DNA from: Chryseobacterium nakagawai
GTDB taxonomy: Bacteria; Bacteroidota; Bacteroidia; Flavobacteriales; Weeksellaceae
Assembly: GCF_900637665.1 (NCBI RefSeq)
Contig: NZ_LR134386.1
Span: 1,480,501-1,544,500, forward strand
Length of the DNA: 64,000 bases
Direction of reading: 5' to 3'
Made by a program: the position numbers and the translations under genes. The notes below the pieces were generated by a model, which saw nothing but the letters and a program-made list of their open reading frames with translations, ran no database searches and had not been told where the DNA came from. Below are positions 27,601 through 36,306 of this stretch, in pieces (position 1 is the first letter of the stretch; each line of letters opens with the position of its first letter).

Positions 27601-28098
27601 GTTGCTAATGAAAACCAGGCTATTGCAGTAACGGAAGCTCCGGAAAGCGTAGCACAATTTCTTAAACAACGTTTCCGCTGGACTTACGGAATCATGCAGA
27701 TGTTTTGGAAACAGAGACAGACGTTCCTTAACCCTAAATATAAAGGATTGGGACTTTGGGCGATGCCGAATATTTTATTGTTCCAGTATATCATTCCGTT
27801 TTTCTCACCATTGGCAGATCTTATTATGTTCTTTGGAATTCTATCAGGAAACGGAAGTAAAATATTCGGTTATTACCTGATCTTCCTTTTAGTGGATGCA
27901 TCCCTGGCATTAATAGCATTTATTATGCAACGGGAAAAACTGGTGAATCTGCTCTATATCATTCCGCAAAGATTTGGATATAGATGGCTGATGTATATTG
28001 TATTATTTAAAAGTTTAAGAAAAGCATTGAAAGGCGAAATGCAGTCCTGGGGCTTCCTGAAACGTACAGGAAATGTAAAAGAGATAGCAACTTCTTAA
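24700..28098 (+). CDS. GH18-like, NodB deacetylase and GT2 glycosyltransferase fusion
   Basis: A 1132-residue envelope protein with three parts. After a membrane helix at residues ~25-42 comes a GH18-like domain (~85-440) with the catalytic strand KGINIDFED, whose last Asp and Glu match the GH18 DxxDxDxE core but whose first two Asp are Lys and Asn. The NodB polysaccharide deacetylase (~490-690) is intact: TFDDGP, HEIGNHTFTH, RAPYN and ILLHD. A helix pair (~710-745) precedes a GT2 domain (~765-1000) with VPAYNEE, VDDGSKD, DADTK, EDCD and QRFRW, and further helices end the protein. It likely builds and trims a beta-linked GlcNAc-type polymer at the inner membrane, comparable to PgaB/PgaC. GTG is the start codon. 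Confidence 0.9.
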   Translation: MENSKQIFQTNSKKRWKSVQWGSRIFIFVAALLLLALGLMMTLDRSPKIPFKEDYKAVITANKPYLQENKISKEYKGFRNFISEKNIHTSFAKIQKARAERYKNQNRNWAQFPGGIRSAFYVAWDPQSLMSLKRNIRHVNLVFPEWFFLDPKTGDLKTNVDPEGYKIIKRTGVAAMPILSNNSNQEFRAEGLGKVLNDPKKRTDLIQKLTQQCLKYHFKGINIDFEDMNLDSDENLIAFMKELSGTFKQNQLLVTMDIMTDNDDYNIPRLDPYVDYFVLMAYDEYSASSDAGPVSSQKWIEAQTGKIVKQTSPHKIILGLGAYGYDWSSNKDDNTSVTYMQAITKASASKAVIDFNDNTFNLNYSYTDSKNNSHTVFFNDAASIFNTMRFSSEYPLAGTALWRLGSEDSRIWNFYDKDLTFAGLSKLNLKTLENVKGQTMVDYIGEGEVLDVLNTPHDGKIALEIDPKEKIITDENYITYPSSYEVKKYGSAPQKELVLTFDDGPDETYTPQVLDILSKYHVPAAFFLVGLNAEKNLPLVRRIYREGHEIGNHTFTHENVAKVSPERALLELKLTRLLIECVTGHSTILFRAPYNADSEPTTSEEIIPVALARQQNYLDIGENIDPEDWQPGIKADEIVKRVMAGIKQERGNIILLHDAGGDTREETVKALKILIPTLQKQGYHFTNLTSILHKSKSELMPEVPKTRSYYIMQLNLVLATVIYGVSHFLVALFTIFIVLGLIRLLLMAYWAFKERKKEKKLGEFPTLELYPKVSIIVPAYNEEVNIVSSLHNLLKQTYPNFNIIMVDDGSKDSTFEKAKEAFPNHPKLEIFTKENGGKATALNFGISQTDAEYVVCIDADTKLQQDAVKYLIARFLNAGPEEKIAAVAGNVKVGNTVNWLTKWQAIEYTTSQNFDRLAYAHINAITVIPGAIGAFKRSVILEAGGYSSDTLAEDCDITVKILRAGYTVANENQAIAVTEAPESVAQFLKQRFRWTYGIMQMFWKQRQTFLNPKYKGLGLWAMPNILLFQYIIPFFSPLADLIMFFGILSGNGSKIFGYYLIFLLVDASLALIAFIMQREKLVNLLYIIPQRFGYRWLMYIVLFKSLRKALKGEMQSWGFLKRTGNVKEIATS

Positions 28099-28106
28099 TA
28101 TTTGTT

Positions 28107-28114
28107 TAAATTTG
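28107..28114 (+). promoter_or_regulatory. -7 promoter box before the first M13 gene
   Basis: TAAATTTG matches TAnnTTTG, 60 bases before the start codon; no clear -33 element is seen at the right distance. Confidence 0.4.
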
Positions 28115-28174
28115 TTTTACGAAAAAGTAACAAATAAGAAATAAATCATACATATTATATAAATTGTTATCATA

Positions 28175-30232
28175 ATGAAAAAACTAACGCTTTCTTTGTT
28201 TCTAATAGCAGGGATCTGCTCTCAAAATACGATGAGTGCACAAGCTAAAACTGCTAAAGTAGCAGTGAACAATACCGATAAAGGTTTAGACCTTAGCTTA
28301 ATGGATACTTCAGTACGTCCACAGGATGATTTTTATAATTATGTGAGCGGAACATGGATGAAAACAGCTAAAATTCCAGCTGATAAGCCAACTTGGGGAA
28401 GCTTCAATAAATTAGGAGAGGATACGGATAACAATTCCATGACTATCCTGAATTCTCTTTTGAAAGATAAATTTACTGACGGAAGTGAAGGGAAGAAGAT
28501 CCAGGATCTGTATGCTTCTTACATGAATATGCAGAAGAGAAATGCTGACGGAATTAAGCCTATTCAGGAACACCTGAATAAAATTGATGCGATCAAAAAT
28601 ATGACTGACCTTCAGAATTATCTGGCTTCAGTAACGAAGGAAGGTGAAAATATTTTCTACGGGTGGGGAGTATATGCTGACTTGAAGAATTCTAATATGA
28701 ATGCTGTTTACTTAGGTGATGCTTCTCTTGGTTTAGGGAGAGATTATTATCAGAAAGTAAATGAAAAAAATACAGAAGCTATTGCTGAATATCAGAAATA
28801 TGTAGCTTCTATGCTGAAAGAATTAGGGTATAAAAATGCTGACGAAGCGGCAAAAAATATCGTTAATTATGAAAAAAGTATTGCAAAGACGCTCTTAACA
28901 AACGAGCAAAGTCGTGATAATACCCTTCAATATAATCCTAAAACGATGGCTGAGCTTTCAGCGTTGGTAAAAGGGGTAGATCTTCCGGCTTACCTTAAAA
29001 AAGTAGGAGTAAATACAGATAAGGTAATTATTGGAGAACTGGAATATTATAAGAACTTTGATAAATTGGTGAATGCTGAGAACCTTCCGATCATTAAAGA
29101 TTATCTGAAATTCCACATGATTAATGGAAGTGCCTCTTACCTGAGTGAAAAACTTGGAGATATGAAGTTTGCTTTCTTTGGTAAATATTTAAGAGGTCAG
29201 CAGGAGCAGAGAGCACTAAACAAAAGAGGTTTCGAATTAATCAATAGAAACTTAGGAGAAGCTTTCGGCAAACTCTATGTTGAAAAATACTTCCCGGCTG
29301 AAGCTAAAGCTCAGATGGTGGAATTGATCGATTACTTAAAGAAGAGCTTTACACTCCACATCAATAACCTGACTTGGATGTCTTCTACTACTAAGGAGAA
29401 AGCAATGCAGAAATTGAATAAATTCACTGTAAAAGTTGCTTATCCGGACAAATGGAAAGATTATTCAAAACTGGAGATCACTCCTGAGTCGAAAGGAGGT
29501 ACATTATACAAAAACCTTCAGAATATCGGGGAGTGGCAATACAATAAAGATTTAGCAAAAATCGGAAAACCGGTGGATAAAACAGAATGGGGAATGACGC
29601 CACAGACTGTAAATGCTTATTACAACCCGGTATATAACGAAATCGTATTCCCTGCAGCGATTCTTCAGCCGCCATTCTTCAATCCTAAGGCTGATGCAGC
29701 AGTAAACTTTGGAGGAATTGGAGCTGTTATCGGTCACGAAATAAGCCACGGATTCGATGATTCAGGTGCTCAGTTTGATGCAGATGGTAATCTTGTAGAC
29801 TGGTGGACTCCGGAAGATAAGGCGAACTTTGAAAAAGCAACTAAAGCTCTTGCAGCTCAATATGACAAATATGAACCTGTAAAAGGAACATTCGTAAACG
29901 GGACCTTCACAAACGGTGAAAACATCGCTGACTTAGGTGGAGTAAACATCGCTTACGATGCTCTTCAAATGTATTTAAAAGATAAAGGAAATCCAGGAAA
30001 AATCAGTGGATTTACTCAGGATCAGAGATTCTTCCTAAGCTGGGCAACCGTTTGGAGAACTTTATCAAGTGAAAAATATATGGTTAACCAGGTGAAGACA
30101 GATCCGCACTCTCCGGGTTACTTCAGAAGTTTCGGTCCGCTAATCAACGTTGATGCATTCTACAAAGCATTTGATGTGAAAAAAGGAGACAAATTATACA
30201 AAGCTCCAGAAGAGAGAATCAAAATCTGGTAA
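28175..30232 (+). CDS. M13 family zinc metallopeptidase, secreted (copy 1)
   Basis: A 685-residue neprilysin/PepO-like endopeptidase for short peptides, exported by an N-terminal signal (LTLSLFLIAGICSQNTMSAQA). It has the zinc motif IGHEISHGFDD near residue 520, the second zinc ligand motif ENIADLGGVN, the substrate-groove motif VNAYYNPVYNEI and the C-terminal family ending APEERIKIW. It is the first of three tandem M13 genes, ended by its own hairpin. Sequence is close to copies 2 and 3, so the set arose by duplication. The usual lipoprotein cysteine is absent, so it is soluble in the periplasm or secreted. Confidence 0.95.
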   Translation: MKKLTLSLFLIAGICSQNTMSAQAKTAKVAVNNTDKGLDLSLMDTSVRPQDDFYNYVSGTWMKTAKIPADKPTWGSFNKLGEDTDNNSMTILNSLLKDKFTDGSEGKKIQDLYASYMNMQKRNADGIKPIQEHLNKIDAIKNMTDLQNYLASVTKEGENIFYGWGVYADLKNSNMNAVYLGDASLGLGRDYYQKVNEKNTEAIAEYQKYVASMLKELGYKNADEAAKNIVNYEKSIAKTLLTNEQSRDNTLQYNPKTMAELSALVKGVDLPAYLKKVGVNTDKVIIGELEYYKNFDKLVNAENLPIIKDYLKFHMINGSASYLSEKLGDMKFAFFGKYLRGQQEQRALNKRGFELINRNLGEAFGKLYVEKYFPAEAKAQMVELIDYLKKSFTLHINNLTWMSSTTKEKAMQKLNKFTVKVAYPDKWKDYSKLEITPESKGGTLYKNLQNIGEWQYNKDLAKIGKPVDKTEWGMTPQTVNAYYNPVYNEIVFPAAILQPPFFNPKADAAVNFGGIGAVIGHEISHGFDDSGAQFDADGNLVDWWTPEDKANFEKATKALAAQYDKYEPVKGTFVNGTFTNGENIADLGGVNIAYDALQMYLKDKGNPGKISGFTQDQRFFLSWATVWRTLSSEKYMVNQVKTDPHSPGYFRSFGPLINVDAFYKAFDVKKGDKLYKAPEERIKIW

Positions 30233-30241
30233 AATATACAA

Positions 30242-30268
30242 ACCGCTCAGCAATGAGCGGTTTTTTTA
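30242..30268 (+). terminator. Terminator of M13 copy 1
   Basis: ACCGCTCA-GCAA-TGAGCGGT, a perfect 8-bp stem with a tetraloop, followed by TTTTTTT. Nearly identical to the lipA terminator at 8342. Confidence 0.9.
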
Positions 30269-30413
30269 TAGGATTTGAAAGGTGGATTGAAAAAAAATAA
30301 ATATTTTTTGTCATAATTTTTTTGAAAAAGATTGAAAATAGCAGTATTTATTTGGAAATTATGTAACGAATTGTAAATCAATACATACATATAGTATTAT
30401 AAAAGGTAATACT

Positions 30414-32465
30414 ATGAAAAAACTGATACTTTCCCTATCCTTAATCACAGGGATTTGCACTCAGAATTTGGTGAATGCACAGGCTAAAACTACTAAAAGA
30501 GCAGTAAACACTATAGACAAAGGTTTAGATCTTGCTGCAATGAACACTTCAATACGGCCACAGGATGATTTTTATAATTATGTGAATGGAGCATGGATGA
30601 AAACGGTTCAAATCCCTTCAGATAAGCCAGCTTGGGGAAGCTTTGATAAACTTGCAGAAGACACAGATAACAATTCTATGATGATTCTTAACTCCCTTTT
30701 GACGGATAAGTTTGCCGTAGGAAGTGAAGGAAAAAAAATCCAGGATCTTTATGCTTCTTATATGAATATGCAGAAGCGAAATACAGATGGTATCAAGCCT
30801 ATTCAGGAAAAACTCAATACAATTGATGCTATCAAAAACCTTACTGATCTTCAGAATTATCTGATTGCTGCAACAAAGGACGGAGAAAACATTTTCTATG
30901 GATGGTCTGTGAGTGCCGATCGCAAAAATTCAAAGATGAATGCTGTTTATTTGGGGATTCCAACGTTAGGACTTTGGGGAAGAGAGTATTATCAGAAAGT
31001 CAATGAGAAAAATACTGAAACTCTTGCTGAATACCAGAAATATGTAGCTTCTATGTTGAAAGAACTGGGATATACAAATGCTGATGATGTTTCAAAAGGA
31101 ATTGTTGAGTATGAGAAAAGCATTGCAAAAACCTATCTGACCAATGAACAGAGTCGTGACAATACCCTTCAGTACAACCCTCAGACCATAGCAGAACTAT
31201 CAGCTTTGGTAAAAGAAATAGATCTTCCTGGATATCTTAAAAAAGTAGGGGTAAACACAGATAAAGTCATTATCGGAGAAATTAATTATTATAAAAATCT
31301 GGATAAGTTAATCAATGCGAAAAATCTGCCGGTGATTAAAGATTATATGAAATTTCATCTGATTAACGGAAATGCAACTTATTTAAGCGAAAAGCTAGAC
31401 AATATTAATTTTAACTTCTTTGGAAAATACTTATTCGGGCAGCAGGAACAAAGGACTTTGGATAAAAGAGGCCTCGAGTTGATTAATAGGAATATAGGAG
31501 AAGCCTTTGGAAAACTATATGTTGAAAAATACTTTCCTGCAGAATCTAAAGCTCAAATGATAGAACTGATTGGTTATTTAAAGAAAAGCTTTGCAGTTCA
31601 CATCAAAAATTTAACATGGATGTCACCGGTCACTAAAGAAAGAGCCATGGATAAACTTAATAAATTTAGTGTAAAAGTGGGGTGTCCTGATCAATGGAAA
31701 GACTATTCAGCTTTAGAAATTATTCCGGAAAGTTCTTTATATAACAACCTTCAGGATATTGCTGCATGGAATTATAATAAGAAACTTGAAAAAATAAGAA
31801 AACCGGTTGATAAATCAGAATGGGGGATGACTCCGCAAACTGTAAATGCTTATTACCGAGCGGTAAACAATGAGATCGTATTTCCGGCAGCTATTCTTCA
31901 GCCACCCTTCTTTAATCCTAAAGCAGATGCAGCCGTAAATTTTGGCGGAATAGGAGGAGTTATTGGTCATGAAATAAGCCATGGGTTTGATGATTCAGGA
32001 GCTCAGTTTGATGGTGAAGGAAATTTGGTAGACTGGTGGCTGCCTGAAGATAAAGCCAATTTTGAGAAAGCAACCAAAGCTCTTGCTACGCAATACTCCC
32101 AATATGAACCAGTAAAAGGATCTTTCATCAATGGGATCCATACAAACGGAGAAAATATTGCAGACCTGGGAGGGGTAAATATTGCTTATGATGCCCTTCA
32201 AATGTATTTGAAAGACAAAGGAAATCCAGGAAAAATAAGTGGATTCACCCCAAACCAAAGGTTTTTTATGAGCTGGGCAAGTGTATGGAAAACAAAAGCG
32301 ACAGATAAATATCTGCTTCTTCAGATTAAAATTGATAAACATTCACCGGGATATCTTAGAAGTTTTGCTCCATTAATTAATATTGATTCATTTTATAATA
32401 CTTTCGATGTGAAAAAAGGGGACAAATTATACAAAGCTCCGGAAGACAGAATTAAAATATGGTAA
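30414..32465 (+). CDS. M13 family zinc metallopeptidase, secreted (copy 2, diverging)
   Basis: 683 residues, secreted (signal LILSLSLITGICTQNLVNAQA), with intact zinc motifs IGHEISHGFDD and ENIADLGGVN. It is a close relative of copy 1 but has drifted: the segment PHSPGYFRSFGPLIN of copies 1 and 3 becomes KHSPGYLRSFAPLIN (Pro to Lys, Gly to Ala), and several Gln and Lys differences sit near the C-terminal substrate-binding part. It remains open and full length, so it is probably active, with altered specificity possible. It has no good promoter box. The downstream region holds a dispersed repeat, not a hairpin terminator. Confidence 0.93.
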   Translation: MKKLILSLSLITGICTQNLVNAQAKTTKRAVNTIDKGLDLAAMNTSIRPQDDFYNYVNGAWMKTVQIPSDKPAWGSFDKLAEDTDNNSMMILNSLLTDKFAVGSEGKKIQDLYASYMNMQKRNTDGIKPIQEKLNTIDAIKNLTDLQNYLIAATKDGENIFYGWSVSADRKNSKMNAVYLGIPTLGLWGREYYQKVNEKNTETLAEYQKYVASMLKELGYTNADDVSKGIVEYEKSIAKTYLTNEQSRDNTLQYNPQTIAELSALVKEIDLPGYLKKVGVNTDKVIIGEINYYKNLDKLINAKNLPVIKDYMKFHLINGNATYLSEKLDNINFNFFGKYLFGQQEQRTLDKRGLELINRNIGEAFGKLYVEKYFPAESKAQMIELIGYLKKSFAVHIKNLTWMSPVTKERAMDKLNKFSVKVGCPDQWKDYSALEIIPESSLYNNLQDIAAWNYNKKLEKIRKPVDKSEWGMTPQTVNAYYRAVNNEIVFPAAILQPPFFNPKADAAVNFGGIGGVIGHEISHGFDDSGAQFDGEGNLVDWWLPEDKANFEKATKALATQYSQYEPVKGSFINGIHTNGENIADLGGVNIAYDALQMYLKDKGNPGKISGFTPNQRFFMSWASVWKTKATDKYLLLQIKIDKHSPGYLRSFAPLINIDSFYNTFDVKKGDKLYKAPEDRIKIW

Positions 32466-32559
32466 GATTTTTTTTAAGGATAGATATCGATTAAGAGATA
32501 ATTGACTAGAAGATGATACATGATAGGTTGGGCTGTGAACTATCTTAAACAAAATTCAT

Positions 32560-32640
32560 AAGGAACGGCTTCCATCATTCCCATCCTCGATAGGATTGGC
32601 AAAAGTTTGAAGAATTTCTAACGGGATGGTTTAAACCTTA
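32560..32640. repeat. Dispersed repeat copy B
   Basis: Starts AAGGAACGGC and aligns over about 70 bases to the element at 8421, with the hairpin arms degraded (CATCC and GGATTGG). It lies between M13 copies 2 and 3; no open frame of note. Confidence 0.6.
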
Positions 32641-32706
32641 AACCTGCTTCACTTACTCTGAAAACACTATTGAAGAATTATATCCATTACATATCATTAA
32701 AGTTCG

Positions 32707-32714
32707 TATATTTG
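32707..32714 (+). promoter_or_regulatory. -7 promoter box before M13 copy 3
   Basis: TATATTTG, an exact TAnnTTTG match, 32 bases before the start codon of the lipoprotein M13 gene. Confidence 0.55.
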
Positions 32715-32746
32715 ATAAGTTTGTGTAAAATCAAAAATTATCTTCA

Positions 32747-34843
32747 ATGAAAAAGCTAAATATTGGTATACTTGCCTTTTCGGGTATAGTATTGCTAAAT
32801 TCGTGTGGTGCTGCAAAAACTGCAGGGACAGATACAAAAACAGAGGCTACAGCAACCGTTGCAACGCCGGCAAAAGAAGAAGTAAAGGAGGAGGGGATCA
32901 ATTTATCTTATATGGATACAGGTGTGCGTCCGCAGGATGACTTTTTTAGCTATGTGAACGGAAATTGGGTGAAAACTACTCAAATTCCTTCAGATAAAGC
33001 CAATTGGGGGTCTTTCAATGCATTGAGAGAAAATGTAGATGATGCTTCATTGGATATTTTAAATAAGATCCTTACCGAAACCTATCCTGCCGGTTCTGAA
33101 GGACAGAAAATCCAAAGTCTTTATGCTTCCTTTATGGATACTGCGAAAAGAAATGCTGATGGACTAAGTCCTATCAAGGGAGACCTTGCAAAAATTGATG
33201 CGATTAAAAATCTAAATGATCTTCAAAAGTATCTTTTAGAAGCTACCAAACTAGGAGATAATTCTTTCTATGGATGGAGAGCAGGAGCAGATATGAAAAA
33301 CTCTAAGATGAATGCAGTATATCTTGGAGGTCCGGATCTTGGTTTAGGAAGAGATTATTATCAGAAAGTAAATGATGCCAATACTAAAACTTTAGGCCAA
33401 TATCAGGCGTATGTTGGAAAGTTATTCGGGGTTTTAGGCTATAAAAATTCTACTCAGGCTGCACAGAATGTAGTGGATTTTGAAAAGCAGCTGGCGAACT
33501 ACTTGTTGACATTAGAGCAGAACAGAGATGCTAATTTAAGATACAACCCTAAAAACGTTTCTGAGTTAGCAGGAGTAGTGAAAAATGTTGATCTTGCAAA
33601 ATACCTTAAAGATGCAGGAGTAAATACTGACAGGGTAATCATCGGAGAACTGAAATACTACCAGAACATGGATCAGTTCATTACGCAGAAAAACCTTCCT
33701 TTATTAAAAGACTATCTGAAATATCATCTGATTAACGGTAATGCCAGTAACCTTGATGAAAATCTTGAGCAGATCAGATTTGATTTCTATGCAAAAGATT
33801 TACAGGGACAAAAAGAACAACGACCTATGAACAAAAGAGGGCTAACCCTTGTAAATGGTGTTCTGGGTGAAGCATTCGGTAAATTATATGTAGAAAAATA
33901 TTTTACTCCGGAAGCCAAACAGCAGATGGAAACTTATATTGATTACCTTTTAAAATCATTTAAAACCCATATTGCAAATATCGATTGGATGTCTCCTGAA
34001 ACAAAAGTAAAGGCTCAGGAAAAACTATCCAAGTTCACCGTAAAGATTGCTTATCCGGATAAATGGAAAGATTATAGTCAGTTAAAGGTGGAGTCTCCAA
34101 AACAAGGCGGGTCATTATATGCTAACTTACAAAATGTATCTGCTTGGCAGTACCAGAGAAACCTTGATAAAGTAGGAAAACCGGTTGATAAAGCAGAATG
34201 GGGAATGTCTCCGCAAACGGTAAATGCTTACTATAGCGGATCAAACAACGAAATCGTATTCCCTGCAGCAATTCTTCAACCTCCTTTCTACAACCCTAAA
34301 GCAGACGCTGCTGTAAACTTCGGTGGAATTGGAGCGGTAATCGGTCATGAGATCTCTCACGGTTTTGATGACAGTGGTTCCCGTTTCGATGGGGATGGAA
34401 ACCTTAACAATTGGTGGACAGATGCTGACCGTAAGAACTTTGATGCAAAAGTAGCTCAGTTAGCAGCTCAATATAGTTCTTATGAGCCTGTAAAAGGAAG
34501 TTTTGTGAATGGTAAATTTACAAGTGGAGAAAATATTGGTGACTTAGGTGGAGTAGCAGTAGCTTACGATGCTCTTCAGATGTACCTTAAAGATAAAGGA
34601 AACCCAGGAAAGATCAGCGGATTCACTCAGGATCAGAGATTCTTTATGAGCTGGGCAACTGTTTGGAGAACAAAAGCAACCAATGAGTATATGATTAACC
34701 AGGTGAAAACAGATCCGCATTCTCCGGGAATGTACAGAGCTTTCGGTCCATTGGTGAACCAGGACTCATTTATTAAAGCATTTGATATCAAATCGGGAGA
34801 TAAAATGTATAAAGCTCCTGAAGACAGAATAAAAATTTGGTAA
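32747..34843 (+). CDS. M13 family zinc metallopeptidase, lipoprotein (copy 3)
   Basis: 698 residues. The N-terminus is a lipoprotein signal (GILAFSGIVLLNSC with C20), followed by a Thr/Ala/Lys-rich linker to residue ~48, then the same fold as copies 1 and 2: VIGHEISHGFDD, ENIGDLGGV (Ala to Gly in the second motif), VNAYYSGSNNEI and the APEDRIKIW ending. It keeps the full PHSPGMYRAFGPLVN segment. It would be tethered to the outer membrane, while the other two copies are free. It has its own promoter and a shared terminator with the leftward gene. Confidence 0.95.
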   Translation: MKKLNIGILAFSGIVLLNSCGAAKTAGTDTKTEATATVATPAKEEVKEEGINLSYMDTGVRPQDDFFSYVNGNWVKTTQIPSDKANWGSFNALRENVDDASLDILNKILTETYPAGSEGQKIQSLYASFMDTAKRNADGLSPIKGDLAKIDAIKNLNDLQKYLLEATKLGDNSFYGWRAGADMKNSKMNAVYLGGPDLGLGRDYYQKVNDANTKTLGQYQAYVGKLFGVLGYKNSTQAAQNVVDFEKQLANYLLTLEQNRDANLRYNPKNVSELAGVVKNVDLAKYLKDAGVNTDRVIIGELKYYQNMDQFITQKNLPLLKDYLKYHLINGNASNLDENLEQIRFDFYAKDLQGQKEQRPMNKRGLTLVNGVLGEAFGKLYVEKYFTPEAKQQMETYIDYLLKSFKTHIANIDWMSPETKVKAQEKLSKFTVKIAYPDKWKDYSQLKVESPKQGGSLYANLQNVSAWQYQRNLDKVGKPVDKAEWGMSPQTVNAYYSGSNNEIVFPAAILQPPFYNPKADAAVNFGGIGAVIGHEISHGFDDSGSRFDGDGNLNNWWTDADRKNFDAKVAQLAAQYSSYEPVKGSFVNGKFTSGENIGDLGGVAVAYDALQMYLKDKGNPGKISGFTQDQRFFMSWATVWRTKATNEYMINQVKTDPHSPGMYRAFGPLVNQDSFIKAFDIKSGDKMYKAPEDRIKIW

Positions 34844-34870
34844 GAGTACCAAAAAATTGTTAGAAAAGAA

Positions 34871-34908
34871 AGAATCCATCTCATGCAATGTGAGATGGAT
34901 TCTCTTTT
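34871..34908. terminator. Bidirectional terminator between M13 copy 3 and the leftward gene
   Basis: AGAATCCATCTCA pairs perfectly with TGAGATGGATTCT (34871-34883 with 34891-34903) around a 7-base loop, with CTTTTT on the right and AAAAGAA on the left. Confidence 0.9.
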
Positions 34909-35954
34909 TAATAGGCTTTTTTATAATTTCGGATGACAAACTTTATTCCGGTTTCTATAATATCTCCCATGGTTTTACAATACTTGAAATTGACATCGTA
35001 GGTAAGCTTTCGCAAAGCCGTTTTAAGTTCTGTAACATTGGCTTCCGGTGCAATATTTTCTTTTTTCATAATAGAAATGAGTTCATCGAATCTGCTTTTG
35101 CTGCTGGTCACTCTTTTTACAATTTGTGAACGTACTTCTTTACGATATTGTTCTATAGAATTAGGCTTTAGCTTTTCCATTACCATAGTAACCATCGGGT
35201 TGTTTTCTTTGAAGTATTGGGGAAGATACACTTTCAGATTTCCTTCATAACTTTGCTGGTCAAAATCAATGGGGCGAATTCTGTAAATAACCTGATCAAA
35301 ATCGTGGATAGGAATAATAACATAATTATAAGAGCGCATGTCGCCAAGGAGCCCAATGAGACAGCGTTCATTAAACTTTACAAACTCTTTGGAAATTTGT
35401 GCCTTTTCTTGTTCTGTGCAGTTGGACATGTGTTTTTGAATAAATACATCTCCTGGAATTCCTAGAATATGTTCTTCTATCAGGGTGTTTTTGTAAATCA
35501 GAAAATTAATTCGGTTGGGAGAAAGAAGATCTTCAAGTTCCAGCCCGTATATCCGTGATGCATCGGCCTGCTTAATATAAAAATTAGTATAATTGTCGTT
35601 CAGAATATTTCTCACCCGAATTCGAAAAGGTTTAGAATTTCCAAACGTACAAAAATCAATGGTATCTACTGTAAGATAAGGCAAAGTAGCTTCATCTCCG
35701 TCAGAATGAAGAAGAGTATAAATTTTATTCAAATTAGCCTCTATTTCTTTAAACTCATATTCAGGATACATTACTCCGAGCCATAAAGTATCTTTGCCTT
35801 CTTTATCCAGAATATTCACACTGTCTGTGAATCTTAGCAGGTCTTCATACAGAAACTTAATTTTGGTGGTTCTGTTATGTTTTTCCAGATACTGTTCTAA
35901 TGCTTCTGAAACAGGATATATGGGTTTCCTAAACGCGATCTTTACATCTTTCAT
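34908..35954 (-). CDS. Cytosolic protein of unknown function with a weak kinase-like pattern
   Basis: A 348-residue soluble protein I cannot place in a family. In residues ~215-250 it reads GLLGDMRSYNYVI, then about 16 residues on IRPIDFDQQ. That spacing recalls the catalytic loop and metal site of protein- or aminoglycoside-type kinases (Asp, Asn, then Asp-Phe-Asp). No glycine-rich loop is obvious at the N-terminus, so this is a hint only. The C-terminal ~90 residues are Lys/Arg-rich and helical. It is transcribed away from tssB, with 352 bases between the starts, and could be linked to the type VI system only by position. Confidence 0.75.
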   Translation of the reverse strand: MKDVKIAFRKPIYPVSEALEQYLEKHNRTTKIKFLYEDLLRFTDSVNILDKEGKDTLWLGVMYPEYEFKEIEANLNKIYTLLHSDGDEATLPYLTVDTIDFCTFGNSKPFRIRVRNILNDNYTNFYIKQADASRIYGLELEDLLSPNRINFLIYKNTLIEEHILGIPGDVFIQKHMSNCTEQEKAQISKEFVKFNERCLIGLLGDMRSYNYVIIPIHDFDQVIYRIRPIDFDQQSYEGNLKVYLPQYFKENNPMVTMVMEKLKPNSIEQYRKEVRSQIVKRVTSSKSRFDELISIMKKENIAPEANVTELKTALRKLTYDVNFKYCKTMGDIIETGIKFVIRNYKKAY

Positions 35955-36306
35955 ATTCTGTTTTCTTTATTTAAATATAAAGAATATTTTTTCTTCAGAG
36001 AGTAGGAATACTTATTTTAACACAGTTTGATGCTTTTATAAATAGAAAACGAACCGGTATTTTATTTTATCTCCTCATGGTTAATTTTTATTTATTTTTT
36101 CATAGCTTAGTGACATCGTAAGATCATGATTTTATGCTAAATAAACATAGAAAAATTTAAATAATTTAAGAAAAATCTTGACAAAATTTTGTATGTTACA
36201 GTTTTTTTTTAAATTTAAACTTTGGATTAGTAATTTATTTGATTAGTTTGTAAACGACTCAAAAACAGATCCAAACCCAAATAGTAAATCTCAAAATAAT
36301 AATAAT
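35955..36306. other. AT-rich region between the leftward gene and tssB
   Basis: 352 bases, very AT-rich, no gene. It must hold promoters for both divergent genes. On the tssB side there are TTTG at 36222-36225 and a one-mismatch -7 box TTAGTTTG at about 36243-36250, 57 bases before the tssB ATG. TGACAAAATTTTGTA near 36180 is a small palindrome. Confidence 0.4.
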
